Shown here piece after piece: positions 1 to 6,720 of a stretch of DNA of 13,842 nt (position 1 is the first letter of the stretch; the number at the start of each line of letters is the position of its first letter). The notes beneath the pieces were generated by a model. The model had not been told where the DNA came from. It saw only the letters and a list, made by a program, of their open reading frames with translations, and ran no database searches. Both the position numbers and the translations under genes were made by a program. This stretch comes from Methyloprofundus sp. Lineage in GTDB: Bacteria; Pseudomonadota; Gammaproteobacteria; Methylococcales; Methylomonadaceae. The DNA is taken from the NCBI GenBank assembly GCA_030636485.1, contig DAOVWV010000011.1:1-13842 (forward strand). The letters are read 5' to 3'.

Positions 1-570
1 GGGGGTTGTTCTAAAAGGACCACCCGATGCAGTCAATAAAATACGCCTTGCAGAAGGCGCATCATGCCCAGTCGTATAATTCGCAGGCATACATTGAAAA
101 ATAGCATTATGCTCGCTATCAATCGGCAACAATACCGCGCCGGAATCTTTGACCGCCTGCATAAAAATATCACCAGACATCACCAATGATTCTTTATTTG
201 CTAGCAATACCGTTTTCCCTGCCTGTGCAGCAGCTAAAGCGGAAAGCAAACCGGCCGCCCCCACAATGGCAGCCATCACTGAATCAACTGATTCCAGTAT
301 CGCCACTTCGACCAAAGCTTCTGCACCGACCAGAACTTTCATATCCGCAATCGCTGTACCCACGATTTTAGCTTTAAATTCCGCCCCTTTTTCTTCATTT
401 ACAACGACCGCATATTCAGGCTTAAACTCTAAGCACTGAGTAAATAAAGCATAAACATTGCTATTCGCCGTTAAGGCAATCACCTTATATTTATCTGCAT
501 GACGTTTAACAACATCTAATGTGCTAACACCGATAGAGCCTGTCGCCCCTAATATACATATGCCCTTCAT
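1..570 (-). CDS. dxr: 1-deoxy-D-xylulose 5-phosphate reductoisomerase, partial (3' end beyond window)
   Basis: Dxr (IspC) converts DXP to 2-C-methyl-D-erythritol 4-phosphate with NADPH and a divalent metal, the committed step of the MEP isoprenoid pathway in the cytosol. The first 190 residues are visible. The N-terminal Rossmann motif GATGSIG is at residues 8-14. The region around AAIVGAAGL and LLANKESLV matches the family closely. The metal-binding stretch [11 protein letters not shown] has D151 and E153, equivalent to Asp150 and Glu152 of the E. coli enzyme. The frame is open to base 1, reading SGGPFRTTP at the edge, so the catalytic loop and C-terminal domain lie outside. The ATG at 570-568 overlaps the cdsA stop (ATGA), which implies translational coupling. 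Its product feeds IPP/DMAPP, the substrates behind UppS in the same operon. Confidence 0.97.
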   Translation of the reverse strand, partial: MKGICILGATGSIGVSTLDVVKRHADKYKVIALTANSNVYALFTQCLEFKPEYAVVVNEEKGAEFKAKIVGTAIADMKVLVGAEALVEVAILESVDSVMAAIVGAAGLLSALAAAQAGKTVLLANKESLVMSGDIFMQAVKDSGAVLLPIDSEHNAIFQCMPANYTTGHDAPSARRILLTASGGPFRTTP

Positions 571-1439
571 GAATACATCCACCGTATAAACCATACACCC
601 GCATAGAAAACGGGAATTGCTGCAATAACGCTATCCAGGCGATCCAACAGGCCACCGTGACCTGGCAAAATCGTACCACTGTCTTTCACACCACGAATCC
701 GCTTTGCTGCACTAAAAAACAAATCACCATAAATGGAAACCAATACAGTAATCACTGAGAGTAACATAAAATCTATGATACTGAGAAAAGAGAAGCCAAA
801 AGAAAGCGTAAAGACCAAGCCCATGACAGCAGCGGCAACTAATGCCCCATTCATCCCTTCTACTGTTTTTCCTGGACTAATGTCAATGGCCAGCTTGGTA
901 ATACCAAACTTTTTACCCGCAAAATAAGCTGCGATATCCGCCGCCCAGATTAGCAAAAAGAAATACATCGTCATTGCCGGCTCTTCCAATACCATTAAGC
1001 GCGATAAAAAGAACCACGCAGCAAGTAGCACCAGGCCACCCAGCAATAACTTCTTAAACTGACTTAATTTGATCTCCAACAATTCAGCCCCTGATTTACG
1101 AATCTTAAGCATGACCCAAACCCAGAATAACACAGCCGGAATCATCAATAATTCGATAACCCCTGAATAGGTTCTAATGTCGGGCCAGCTTGTCAATTGC
1201 GCTAAAACCTCCAGTGCCTGTGTCCAGAAATGTAAAAAAATCATGGGAATCAACATGACAAGTAAAAAGACAACCTTGCCCAGCACTGTCTTAACGTCAG
1301 CCAGATTTGCCCACTCCCAGGCGGCAATCAATAAAACAATCGCCCAGAGTAGCGTGAAGTAAACATGAGGCAGCAAAAAGATGGCACACACCACCAAAGG
1401 GGCTAAAATTGAAGCCGTTATAACGCGTTGAAGTAACAT
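567..1439 (-). CDS. cdsA: Phosphatidate cytidylyltransferase (CDP-diglyceride synthase)
   Basis: CdsA makes CDP-diacylglycerol from phosphatidic acid and CTP in the inner membrane, the precursor of all bacterial phospholipids. The 290-residue product is the usual length and is strongly hydrophobic throughout, with several membrane segments (for example residues 8-45, 55-72, 95-112, 132-150, 155-175, 198-240). The family signature is at residues 243-269: [13 protein letters not shown] followed by [12 protein letters not shown]. The conserved [15 protein letters not shown] (about 165-179) and ISPGKTVEG (187-195) are also present. The ATG at 1439 gives the expected N-terminus, though only a poor ribosome-binding site precedes it. 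The stop overlaps the dxr start by 4 bp. A 271-bp gap, most of it a MITE-like insertion, separates it from uppS upstream, whereas the rest of this operon is tightly packed. Confidence 0.97.
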   Translation of the reverse strand: MLLQRVITASILAPLVVCAIFLLPHVYFTLLWAIVLLIAAWEWANLADVKTVLGKVVFLLVMLIPMIFLHFWTQALEVLAQLTSWPDIRTYSGVIELLMIPAVLFWVWVMLKIRKSGAELLEIKLSQFKKLLLGGLVLLAAWFFLSRLMVLEEPAMTMYFFLLIWAADIAAYFAGKKFGITKLAIDISPGKTVEGMNGALVAAAVMGLVFTLSFGFSFLSIIDFMLLSVITVLVSIYGDLFFSAAKRIRGVKDSGTILPGHGGLLDRLDSVIAAIPVFYAGVWFIRWMYS

Positions 1440-1511
1440 TTTTTATTATTTTTTCTAAGGGGGTTATAAAAAAGAAATCCAGCTGAATATAGCAATAACT
1501 TAAACTATTTC

Positions 1512-1689
1512 GTCACTTTTCATTATTCACGGATAAACGAAGATAAAGCTTGTGCTCAGCTTGACTGGGTAAGGTCGTCATTCCCGAAGTTTGTTATCGG
1601 GAATCTACGTTGAACATAGATTCCTGCTAACGGCATGCAGGAATGACCGCTTTTGCAGAGTTCAGCTACCAGCGAATAATGAGAAGTAC
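1512..1689. mobile_element. MITE-like non-autonomous element, copy 1, in the uppS-cdsA gap
   Basis: This is a 178-bp non-coding element with imperfect terminal inverted repeats. The left end starts GTCACTTTTCATTATTC and the complement of the right end reads GTACTTCTCATTATTC. A perfect 8-bp direct repeat, ACTATTTC, flanks it at 1504-1511 and 1690-1697 and looks like a target-site duplication. Inside is a compound palindrome at 1577-1647, from GTCATTCC to GGAATGAC, made of two sub-hairpins: TTCCCGA/TCGGGAA and ATTCCTG/CAGGAAT. It lies 13 bp beyond the uppS stop. A second copy at 11516-11697 is in the opposite orientation and matches it over most of its length. No transposase is encoded, so movement in trans is inferred. 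The GTCATTCC hairpin core resembles repeats widespread in Proteobacteria. Confidence 0.85.
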
Positions 1690-1710
1690 ACTATTTCTTC
1701 CTATTATAAG

Positions 1711-2466
1711 TCAATCAGACATACTCTGAACCTGCTCACTAGTCCGTCCAAAGCGTCGCTCTCTAGTCATAAAATCATCGACTGCATCCTGCATAACCTG
1801 CGCATTAAAGTCAGGCCATAACTTCTCGGTAAAATGAAATTCTGTATAAGCAAGCTGCCATAAGAGAAAATTACTCACGCGCTTTTCACCACCCGACCTG
1901 ATAAACAAATCAGGGTACGGCAAATCAGGAATAGACAAAGCACTTGCAATCATTGACTCATCAATTTCTTCAGGAGCAACCTTGCCGTCCTTAACCTGCT
2001 GGGCAATAAACTGCATGGCTAACGCCATATCCCTATGCCCACCATAATTAGCGGCAATAACCAGCGTCAATCCAGTATTATTTTCCGTTTGCCGTTCACT
2101 TTCTGCCATTTTCTGCTGTAAGACCTCAGAAAACTCAGCCCGCTCACCAATAAAACGTAAACGAATATTATTTTTATCCAGGCGATTGACTTCCTTCTGC
2201 ATAGTCGTCATAAACAGCCCCATCAACTTAGAGACCTCTTCCTTAGGGCGACGCCAATTCTCACTACTGAAAGCAAATAAGGTTAATACCTGTATATCCT
2301 TTTCTGCACAAAACTCCACCACCCGCTTAACCGCTTTAACACCTGCCGGATGTCCCATAACACGTGGTAAATGGCGTCGCTGCGCCCAGCGGCCATTACC
2401 ATCCATAATAATGGCAATATGCCTGGGGTAGTGCGGCTTATCCCTTGCGCCTTGTTCAATTTGCAT
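1711..2466 (-). CDS. uppS: Undecaprenyl diphosphate synthase (cis-prenyltransferase)
   Basis: UppS (IspU) condenses farnesyl diphosphate with eight IPP units to give C55-PP, the carrier lipid for peptidoglycan and surface polysaccharides. The 251-residue product is the typical length. The N-terminal diphosphate-binding motif HIAIIMDGNGRWA is at residues 16-28, with catalytic D22. FAFSSENWRRP is at about 64-74 and VIAANYGGHRDM at about 136-147. The C-terminal signature PDLFIRSGGEKRVSNFLLWQ is at 185-204, with R190, R196 and S198, and E209 follows in AYTEFHF. The start lies 11 bp beyond frr, with an AAGG-type ribosome-binding site overlapping the intergenic gap. It belongs to the pyrH-frr-uppS-cdsA-dxr unit. 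Confidence 0.97.
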   Translation of the reverse strand: MQIEQGARDKPHYPRHIAIIMDGNGRWAQRRHLPRVMGHPAGVKAVKRVVEFCAEKDIQVLTLFAFSSENWRRPKEEVSKLMGLFMTTMQKEVNRLDKNNIRLRFIGERAEFSEVLQQKMAESERQTENNTGLTLVIAANYGGHRDMALAMQFIAQQVKDGKVAPEEIDESMIASALSIPDLPYPDLFIRSGGEKRVSNFLLWQLAYTEFHFTEKLWPDFNAQVMQDAVDDFMTRERRFGRTSEQVQSMSD

Positions 2467-2477
2467 AATACGCTGCC

Positions 2478-3035
2478 TTATATGGACAATAAATCAGCTT
2501 CTTTTTCCTCTAAAAGCTTTTCTACCTGTTTGATATATTGGTCAGTAATTTTCTGTACTTTCTCTTCGCCACCACGCGCCTCATCTTCAGAGATCATTTT
2601 TTCCTTTAAGGCCTCTTTAATTTCCGAATTTGCATCACGTCGAATGCTACGGATAGAAACACGACCATTTTCAGCTTCAGCCTTGACCACCTTAACCAAG
2701 TCACGGCGACGCTCTTCTGTTAGCATCGGTAGCGGCACACGAATCACATTACCATTGGTCACTGGATTCAAACCCAAATCTGATGACATAATCGCCTTTT
2801 CAATCGCCTGCATCAAACTTTTTTCCCAAGGGGTTACCGCGAGAGTTCTTGAGTCATCAACAGTGACATTGGCAACCTGAGACAAAGGGGTATCAGCACC
2901 ATAATAGGAAACAACGACCTGATCCAGCAGGCTGGGGTGAGCACGTCCTGTTCTTATTTTTGTAAAACCTTTTTTAAGCGCGTCAATACTCTTGTCCATC
3001 TTAGCAGATGCGTCTTGTTGAATATCATTAATCAT
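2478..3035 (-). CDS. frr: Ribosome recycling factor
   Basis: RRF works with EF-G to split post-termination ribosomes so that they can be reused; it is essential in bacteria. The product is 185 residues, the standard length. It starts [20 protein letters not shown], contains the conserved [13 protein letters not shown] (about 27-39) that begins the second long helix of domain I, then [10 protein letters not shown] and [13 protein letters not shown] (about 99-111), and ends in a charged helical stretch [11 protein letters not shown]. These features agree with the three-helix bundle plus small beta domain of the family. It begins 5 bp after pyrH and is followed 11 bp later by uppS, consistent with co-transcription. 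Confidence 0.98.
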   Translation of the reverse strand: MINDIQQDASAKMDKSIDALKKGFTKIRTGRAHPSLLDQVVVSYYGADTPLSQVANVTVDDSRTLAVTPWEKSLMQAIEKAIMSSDLGLNPVTNGNVIRVPLPMLTEERRRDLVKVVKAEAENGRVSIRSIRRDANSEIKEALKEKMISEDEARGGEEKVQKITDQYIKQVEKLLEEKEADLLSI

Positions 3036-3040
3036 TATTA

Positions 3041-3760
3041 TTATCCTCGCTCTATCAAAGAGCCTATCTCTTCGCCTTGCATAAGGCGCATCACTGCACC
3101 CGATTCAAAAATATTCATTACCCGCATGGGTAAATCATTATCACGGCATAACACCAATGCCGTGGTATCCATCACATTCAAACGCTGATCCAACGCTTCA
3201 TCATAAGTTAGTTTTGGGTAGAATACCGCATCAGCCACTTTTTCAGGATCTGCAGAATAAACACCCTTCACTTTGGTTGCCTTAATCATCAACTCGGCAT
3301 TAATCTCAATCGCTCTTAAGCTCGCCGCCGAATCTGTGGTAAAAAATGGATTTCCTGTGCCTGCGGCAAAAATAACCACACGCCCTTTCTCTAAATGCCT
3401 CACCGCCTTGCGCCGAATATAATCTTCGCAAACTTCATTGATCTGCAAAGCGCTCATCACTCTAACAGGTTGCCCCAAATATTCCAGTGAATCTTGCATC
3501 GCCAAGGCATTCATAACCGTCGCCAACATACCCATCTGATCTGCTGTCACACGATTTAAGCCTTCTGTCGCATGCTCTGAACCACGTAATATATTGCCTC
3601 CACCTATGACTAAACCAACTTGTACGCCAGCATCACATAATTCTTTTACTTCGGTCGCCAAGCGCTTTACGATACCGGGATCTATATTCCCTCCCTCTTC
3701 GCTCATTAATGCTTCGCCACTTAACTTAAGCATAATTCTTTGGCAAATGAGTTTAGTCAT
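3041..3760 (-). CDS. pyrH: Uridylate kinase (UMP kinase)
   Basis: PyrH phosphorylates UMP to UDP with ATP in pyrimidine nucleotide synthesis. It is a cytosolic hexamer of the amino-acid-kinase fold, unrelated to eukaryotic UMP/CMP kinases. The 239-residue product has KLSGEAL at 12-18 (phosphate binding), GGGN at 53-56, [20 protein letters not shown] at 71-90 and the family-specific [10 protein letters not shown] at 134-143. [13 protein letters not shown] follows in the nucleotide-binding half. The ATG at 3760 is preceded by AGGAAA at good spacing. A near-consensus sigma70-type promoter lies about 40 bp upstream, and the tsf terminator lies beyond it. pyrH therefore probably heads its own unit, pyrH-frr-uppS-cdsA-dxr. 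Confidence 0.98.
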   Translation of the reverse strand: MTKLICQRIMLKLSGEALMSEEGGNIDPGIVKRLATEVKELCDAGVQVGLVIGGGNILRGSEHATEGLNRVTADQMGMLATVMNALAMQDSLEYLGQPVRVMSALQINEVCEDYIRRKAVRHLEKGRVVIFAAGTGNPFFTTDSAASLRAIEINAELMIKATKVKGVYSADPEKVADAVFYPKLTYDEALDQRLNVMDTTALVLCRDNDLPMRVMNIFESGAVMRLMQGEEIGSLIERG

Positions 3761-3796
3761 AACTGTTTCCTATTCTGGCTAATGGTTATTTTTTAT

Positions 3797-3825
3797 GTAT
3801 TACTAACGGCTTTAATAAATCTCAA
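3797..3825 (-). promoter_or_regulatory. Sigma70-like promoter for pyrH-frr-uppS-cdsA-dxr
   Basis: On the minus strand TTGAGA (3825-3820) is followed after exactly 17 bp by TAATAC (3802-3797). These match the -35 and -10 consensus at five and four of six positions with the ideal spacing. Transcription would start near 3790, about 30 nt before the pyrH ATG, just downstream of the intrinsic terminator after tsf. A weaker alternative, TTGAAA and TAAATA with a 16-bp gap, lies a little further upstream. Confidence 0.7.
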
Positions 3826-3894
3826 TCCATTGATTTATTATTTAATGTCCTACTCCTTGTTTTCAAAGCGCTCTGGGCTTTCAAGCATGATATT

Positions 3895-3931
3895 AAAAAC
3901 CTTCGGCGTAAAATAAAAAACACACCGAAGG
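3895..3931 (-). terminator. Rho-independent terminator after tsf
   Basis: Minus-strand RNA folds a 10-bp stem, CCUUCGGUGU with ACGCCGAAGG (arms 3931-3922 and 3909-3900), with a T-rich 12-nt loop and then a TTTTT run (3899-3895). One pair is a G-U wobble that would be an A-C mismatch on the other strand, so the structure fits minus-strand transcription. It lies 14 nt past the tsf stop and should end the rpsB-tsf transcript. Confidence 0.85.
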
Positions 3932-3944
3932 CCTATAATCCAAC

Positions 3945-4823
3945 TTACTCGCCGCGAATCTGTGCCATTACCTCAGCCGCAAAATCACCTTCTTCTTTCT
4001 CTATGCCTTCACCCACTTCTAGGTGAATAAAGCCAAGAACTTTATTTTCTTTACCGCTAACCAGCTTACCGACAGTCACTTTATCATCTTTAATAAATGC
4101 CTGACCTTCCAGCGTAATCTCCGCTAGAAATTTTCTGATCCGTCCACCAATCATTTTTTCGATGATGGCTGCCGGCTTGCCACTTTCTTCAGCCTGAGCA
4201 ACAAAAATCGCTTTTTCTTTGTCAATTGTTTCAGCTGCAACATCCGCTTCTGCGACACATTGTGGTTTACTTGCAGCAATATGCATTGCCACATCTTTTG
4301 CTAACTCTGCATCGGCTTTTTCTAAATCAACTAATACGCCAATTTTTTCACCATGCAGGTAAAAACCAGTTCCGCCTTCAGTCGCCACTTTCTGGAAACG
4401 TCTTAAAGTGATGTTTTCACCTAATGTAGAAATCAAGCCACGACGCGTTTCATCAATAGTCTTGCCATCAGCCAGTTTAAGCTCATAAGCTTGTTCTACC
4501 GTACTGACATCTGAAGCTAAAATGGCTGCTGCAATTGCATTTGCAAATTCTTTAAAGGTATCACCTTTAGCAACAAAATCAGTTTCACAATTGACATCAA
4601 TAATAACAGCGCTTTTAGTATCTGCACTTTGTGCAACAGCAATACGACCTTCAGCCGCAATACGGCTTGATTTTTTATCTGCTTTTGCCAAACCTGCTTT
4701 ACGCATGTTCTCAATTGCAAGATCCATATCGCCTTCAGACTCTCTTAATGCCTTTCTACATTCCATCATGCCAGAACCCGTTCTTTGACGTAGCTCTTTT
4801 ACCATTGCTGCACTAACACTCAT
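3945..4823 (-). CDS. tsf: Translation elongation factor Ts
   Basis: EF-Ts is the nucleotide exchange factor that regenerates EF-Tu-GTP. The product is 292 residues from the start chosen here. The N-terminal UBA-like domain (1-50) has MVKELRQRTGSGMMECRKAL, followed by GDMDLAIENMRKAG. The EF-Ts signature CETDFVAKGDTF is at 79-90, with the TDFV (81-84) that inserts into EF-Tu. Two further core subdomains follow. I chose the ATG at 4823 over an in-frame TTG at 4832, because family members start 5-7 residues before the VKELR motif and because AAGGG sits 9 nt before this ATG. It lies downstream of rpsB across a 106-bp gap with an attenuator-like hairpin and is followed by a strong terminator, giving the classical rpsB-tsf unit. 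Confidence 0.97.
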   Translation of the reverse strand: MSVSAAMVKELRQRTGSGMMECRKALRESEGDMDLAIENMRKAGLAKADKKSSRIAAEGRIAVAQSADTKSAVIIDVNCETDFVAKGDTFKEFANAIAAAILASDVSTVEQAYELKLADGKTIDETRRGLISTLGENITLRRFQKVATEGGTGFYLHGEKIGVLVDLEKADAELAKDVAMHIAASKPQCVAEADVAAETIDKEKAIFVAQAEESGKPAAIIEKMIGGRIRKFLAEITLEGQAFIKDDKVTVGKLVSGKENKVLGFIHLEVGEGIEKEEGDFAAEVMAQIRGE

Positions 4824-4853
4824 GCTTTCCAACCCTTAATTTCTTTAATTCTA

Positions 4854-4878
4854 TAAAAACGCCCCCAAATGGAGGCGT
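4854..4878 (-). terminator. Attenuator-like hairpin with T-tract between rpsB and tsf
   Basis: Minus-strand RNA gives ACGCCUCC-AUUU-GGGGGCGU (arms 4878-4871 and 4866-4859), an 8-bp stem whose single odd pair becomes a G-U wobble only on this strand. It is followed directly by a UUUUU run (4859-4855). It looks like an intrinsic terminator, but tsf lies just downstream with no other clear promoter. A leaky terminator or processing site that lowers tsf relative to rpsB is the likelier role. Partial termination between these genes is known in E. coli; its presence here is inferred. Confidence 0.65.
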
Positions 4879-4929
4879 CCAAAAATACAAACACAAAAAC
4901 AGCAATGCTGTTAAAGTCTTGGTAATTCC

Positions 4930-5670
4930 TTACTCAGCTACTTCTTCTTCAACAAACTCATCCGCTTTTGCAGACACATCCAATCTTGCAGCTTTTGCTT
5001 CTAGCACTGCTGTTGCAACACTTTCAGTGTACAGCTTAACGGCACGAATTGAATCGTCATTACCGGGGATAATATAATCAACCCCTTTCGGTGAGTTGTT
5101 TGTATCAACGACACCAATAACCGGAATACCTAACTTCTTTGCTTCGCTAAGCGCATTTTTTTCATAACCGACATCAAGCACAAAAATAACATCTGGTATA
5201 CCACGCATATCTTTAATACCACCCAGACTACGCTCAAGCTTTTCAAGTTCACGCTCCATTCCTAGCGCTTCTTTTTTGCTAAAACGTTGCTGCATAGTGC
5301 CGTCTGCCTGCATTGCTTCCAGCTCTTTTAAACGACTGATTGATTTTTTAATCGTTTTAAAGTTAGTTAGCATACCACCCAACCAACGGTGATTGACATA
5401 AGGCATGCCACAACGCTTCGCTTCTTCAGCAACCGCTTTGCGTGCAGATTTTTTTGTACCCACAAACAGGATATTACCTTTGTTTGCTGTCATTTGACCG
5501 ACATAATTCATCGCATCATTAAACAATGGCAATGTTTTTTCCAGGTTAATGATATGAATCTTGCTCCGTGCACCAAAAATATAAGGTGCCATTTGCGGAT
5601 TCCAGTAACGAGTCTGGTGTCCAAAGTGAACACCTGCTTCTAGCATTTGTCGCATTGATACTGCGGCCAT
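4930..5670 (-). CDS. rpsB: 30S ribosomal protein S2
   Basis: S2 binds the 30S subunit late, between head and body, and with S1 helps mRNA binding. The product is 246 residues, the expected size. It begins [31 protein letters not shown], the hallmark S2 N-terminus. It continues with [12 protein letters not shown], the [14 protein letters not shown] motif (about 92-105), then [19 protein letters not shown] and [11 protein letters not shown] of the Rossmann-like body, with an acidic C-terminal tail (FVEEEVAE). The coiled-coil insert spans about 110-155. The ATG at 5670 has CTGGAGAA about 5 nt upstream. It is the first gene of its operon, behind a leader of about 170 nt that probably binds S2 itself. 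Confidence 0.98.
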   Translation of the reverse strand: MAAVSMRQMLEAGVHFGHQTRYWNPQMAPYIFGARSKIHIINLEKTLPLFNDAMNYVGQMTANKGNILFVGTKKSARKAVAEEAKRCGMPYVNHRWLGGMLTNFKTIKKSISRLKELEAMQADGTMQQRFSKKEALGMERELEKLERSLGGIKDMRGIPDVIFVLDVGYEKNALSEAKKLGIPVIGVVDTNNSPKGVDYIIPGNDDSIRAVKLYTESVATAVLEAKAARLDVSAKADEFVEEEVAE

Positions 5671-5842
5671 TCTTTTCTCCAGATTATTTTCGGAATTGAT
5701 CCGAAAAGGGTTACGCCTCCAGCCACCCCAGTTGGAAACCGGTTTTTAAACCAGCACCCTACCAACCGTGACGATAGCTGTGAGTATTAATCATACTTTA
5801 AATAACCATCCTTACAGACAACCATAAAAAGCACTCAATGAA
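5671..5842 (-). promoter_or_regulatory. Structured rpsB leader, probable S2 autoregulatory RNA
   Basis: From the inferred start near 5842 to the rpsB ATG is about 170 nt of non-coding RNA rich in stems. On the minus strand CUGGUU/AACCGG forms a hairpin with a UAAA loop, inside GGUUGG/CCAACU. This is followed by GGGGUGGCUGGAGGCGUAAC and then an 8-bp stem UUUUCGGA/UCCGAAAA with a UCAAU loop (5707-5687), just before the ribosome-binding site. The rpsB-tsf operon of gammaproteobacteria is known to be repressed by S2 through a conserved leader of about this length and layout. Assignment to that family is by resemblance only, without a covariance search. Confidence 0.6.
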
Positions 5843-5848
5843 CTTACC

Positions 5849-5877
5849 TTTATACCATATTTAGCTATATTCAACAA
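5849..5877 (-). promoter_or_regulatory. Candidate promoter for rpsB-tsf
   Basis: On the minus strand TTGTTG (5877-5872) and TATAAA (5854-5849) are separated by 17 bp, a plausible sigma70 promoter. The predicted start near 5842 gives a leader length similar to that of E. coli rpsB. It sits back to back with the map promoter region. Confidence 0.5.
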
Positions 5878-5888
5878 TGAAAAATCTG

Positions 5889-5917
5889 TTAAAATTAATG
5901 ATTAATCCGGGTATCAT
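5889..5917 (+). promoter_or_regulatory. Candidate promoter for map-glnD
   Basis: TTAAAA (5889-5894), a 17-bp spacer and TATCAT (5912-5917) precede map by 38 bp. The -10 box is good and the -35 box only fair. The 5' UTR would be about 30 nt and has no obvious Shine-Dalgarno sequence before the map ATG. Confidence 0.35.
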
Positions 5918-5955
5918 CACTCATTTACTCTTACACTTCAAGCTACTATACCGCC

Positions 5956-6720
5956 ATGCCAATTATTATCAAAACAGCTGCCGAAATCGAAAAGATGCGA
6001 ATTGCCGGCAGACTCGCAGCCGAAGTTTTAGAGTTTATTGCACCCTATATTAAGCCCGGCATTAGCACCAATGAAATAGATCAATTGTGCCATAACTATA
6101 TGGTTGATGTACAAAAAACCATCCCTGCCCCGCTAAATTACAAAGGTTTTCCAAAATCAATCTGCACTTCCGTCAATTACACCATTTGTCATGGCATTCC
6201 CAATGATAAAAAGCTCAAAAAAGGCGACATCATCAATGTTGATATTACCGTCATTAAAGACGATTATCATGGCGATACCAGCAAAATGTTCTATGTGGGT
6301 GAAGTAACACCCCATGCGAAACGCCTATGCGTTATCACTCAGGAGTGCCTGATGCTCGCCATTGAGCAGGTCAAACCAGGCTGTACCCTCGGTGATATTG
6401 GCTATGCAATACAAAAACATGCCGAATCCAAACGCTATTCCGTCGTGCGCGAATTCTGTGGTCATGGGATAGGCAAAAAATTTCATGAAGAACCGCAGGT
6501 ACTGCATTACGGCAAGCCCGGCGAAGGCCCTGCTTTACAAGCAGGCATGATACTCACTATCGAACCCATGATTAATATCGGCAAACGCCATATTAAAGTA
6601 TTAAAAGATAAATGGACAGCCATCACTAAAGACCGCTCACTCTCAGCACAATGGGAACACACCATTCTTGTCACCCCAACCGGGTATGAAATTCTTACCC
6701 TGCGCCAGGAAGAACAATGA
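5956..6720 (+). CDS. map: Methionine aminopeptidase, type I
   Basis: Map removes the initiator methionine from nascent proteins with small second residues; it is a cytosolic dinuclear metalloenzyme. The 254-residue product carries all five metal ligands in family context: D96 (NVDITV), D107 (GDTSKMF), H170 (GHGIGKKFHEEP), E203 (TIEPM) and E234 (WEHTILV). The catalytic histidines H79 (YTICHGIP) and H177 are also present. The start MPIIIKTAAEIEKMRIAGRLAAE aligns with E. coli Map. No N-terminal zinc-finger extension is present, as expected for type Ia. It is divergent from rpsB, the usual arrangement, and its stop overlaps the glnD start by 4 bp (ATGA), so the two are probably translationally coupled. 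Confidence 0.98.
   Translation: MPIIIKTAAEIEKMRIAGRLAAEVLEFIAPYIKPGISTNEIDQLCHNYMVDVQKTIPAPLNYKGFPKSICTSVNYTICHGIPNDKKLKKGDIINVDITVIKDDYHGDTSKMFYVGEVTPHAKRLCVITQECLMLAIEQVKPGCTLGDIGYAIQKHAESKRYSVVREFCGHGIGKKFHEEPQVLHYGKPGEGPALQAGMILTIEPMINIGKRHIKVLKDKWTAITKDRSLSAQWEHTILVTPTGYEILTLRQEEQ

Noticed and set aside
1577..1647. CRISPR repeat or integron attC site
   Set aside because: Only a single palindromic core is present at each place, without regular spacers, an adjacent cassette gene or cas genes. Terminal repeats and target duplications fit a MITE better.
1591..1821. 76-codon plus-strand frame spanning the element and the uppS end
   Set aside because: It begins inside the palindromic element and runs antisense into uppS, with no sign of selection as a protein.
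2371..2880. 169-codon plus-strand open frame antisense to uppS and frr
   Set aside because: It lies over two well-conserved genes on the other strand and resembles no protein family; it is a shadow frame.
4824..4832. TTG start for tsf giving three extra residues
   Set aside because: The ATG at 4823 has AAGGG at 9 nt and gives the usual EF-Ts N-terminus.
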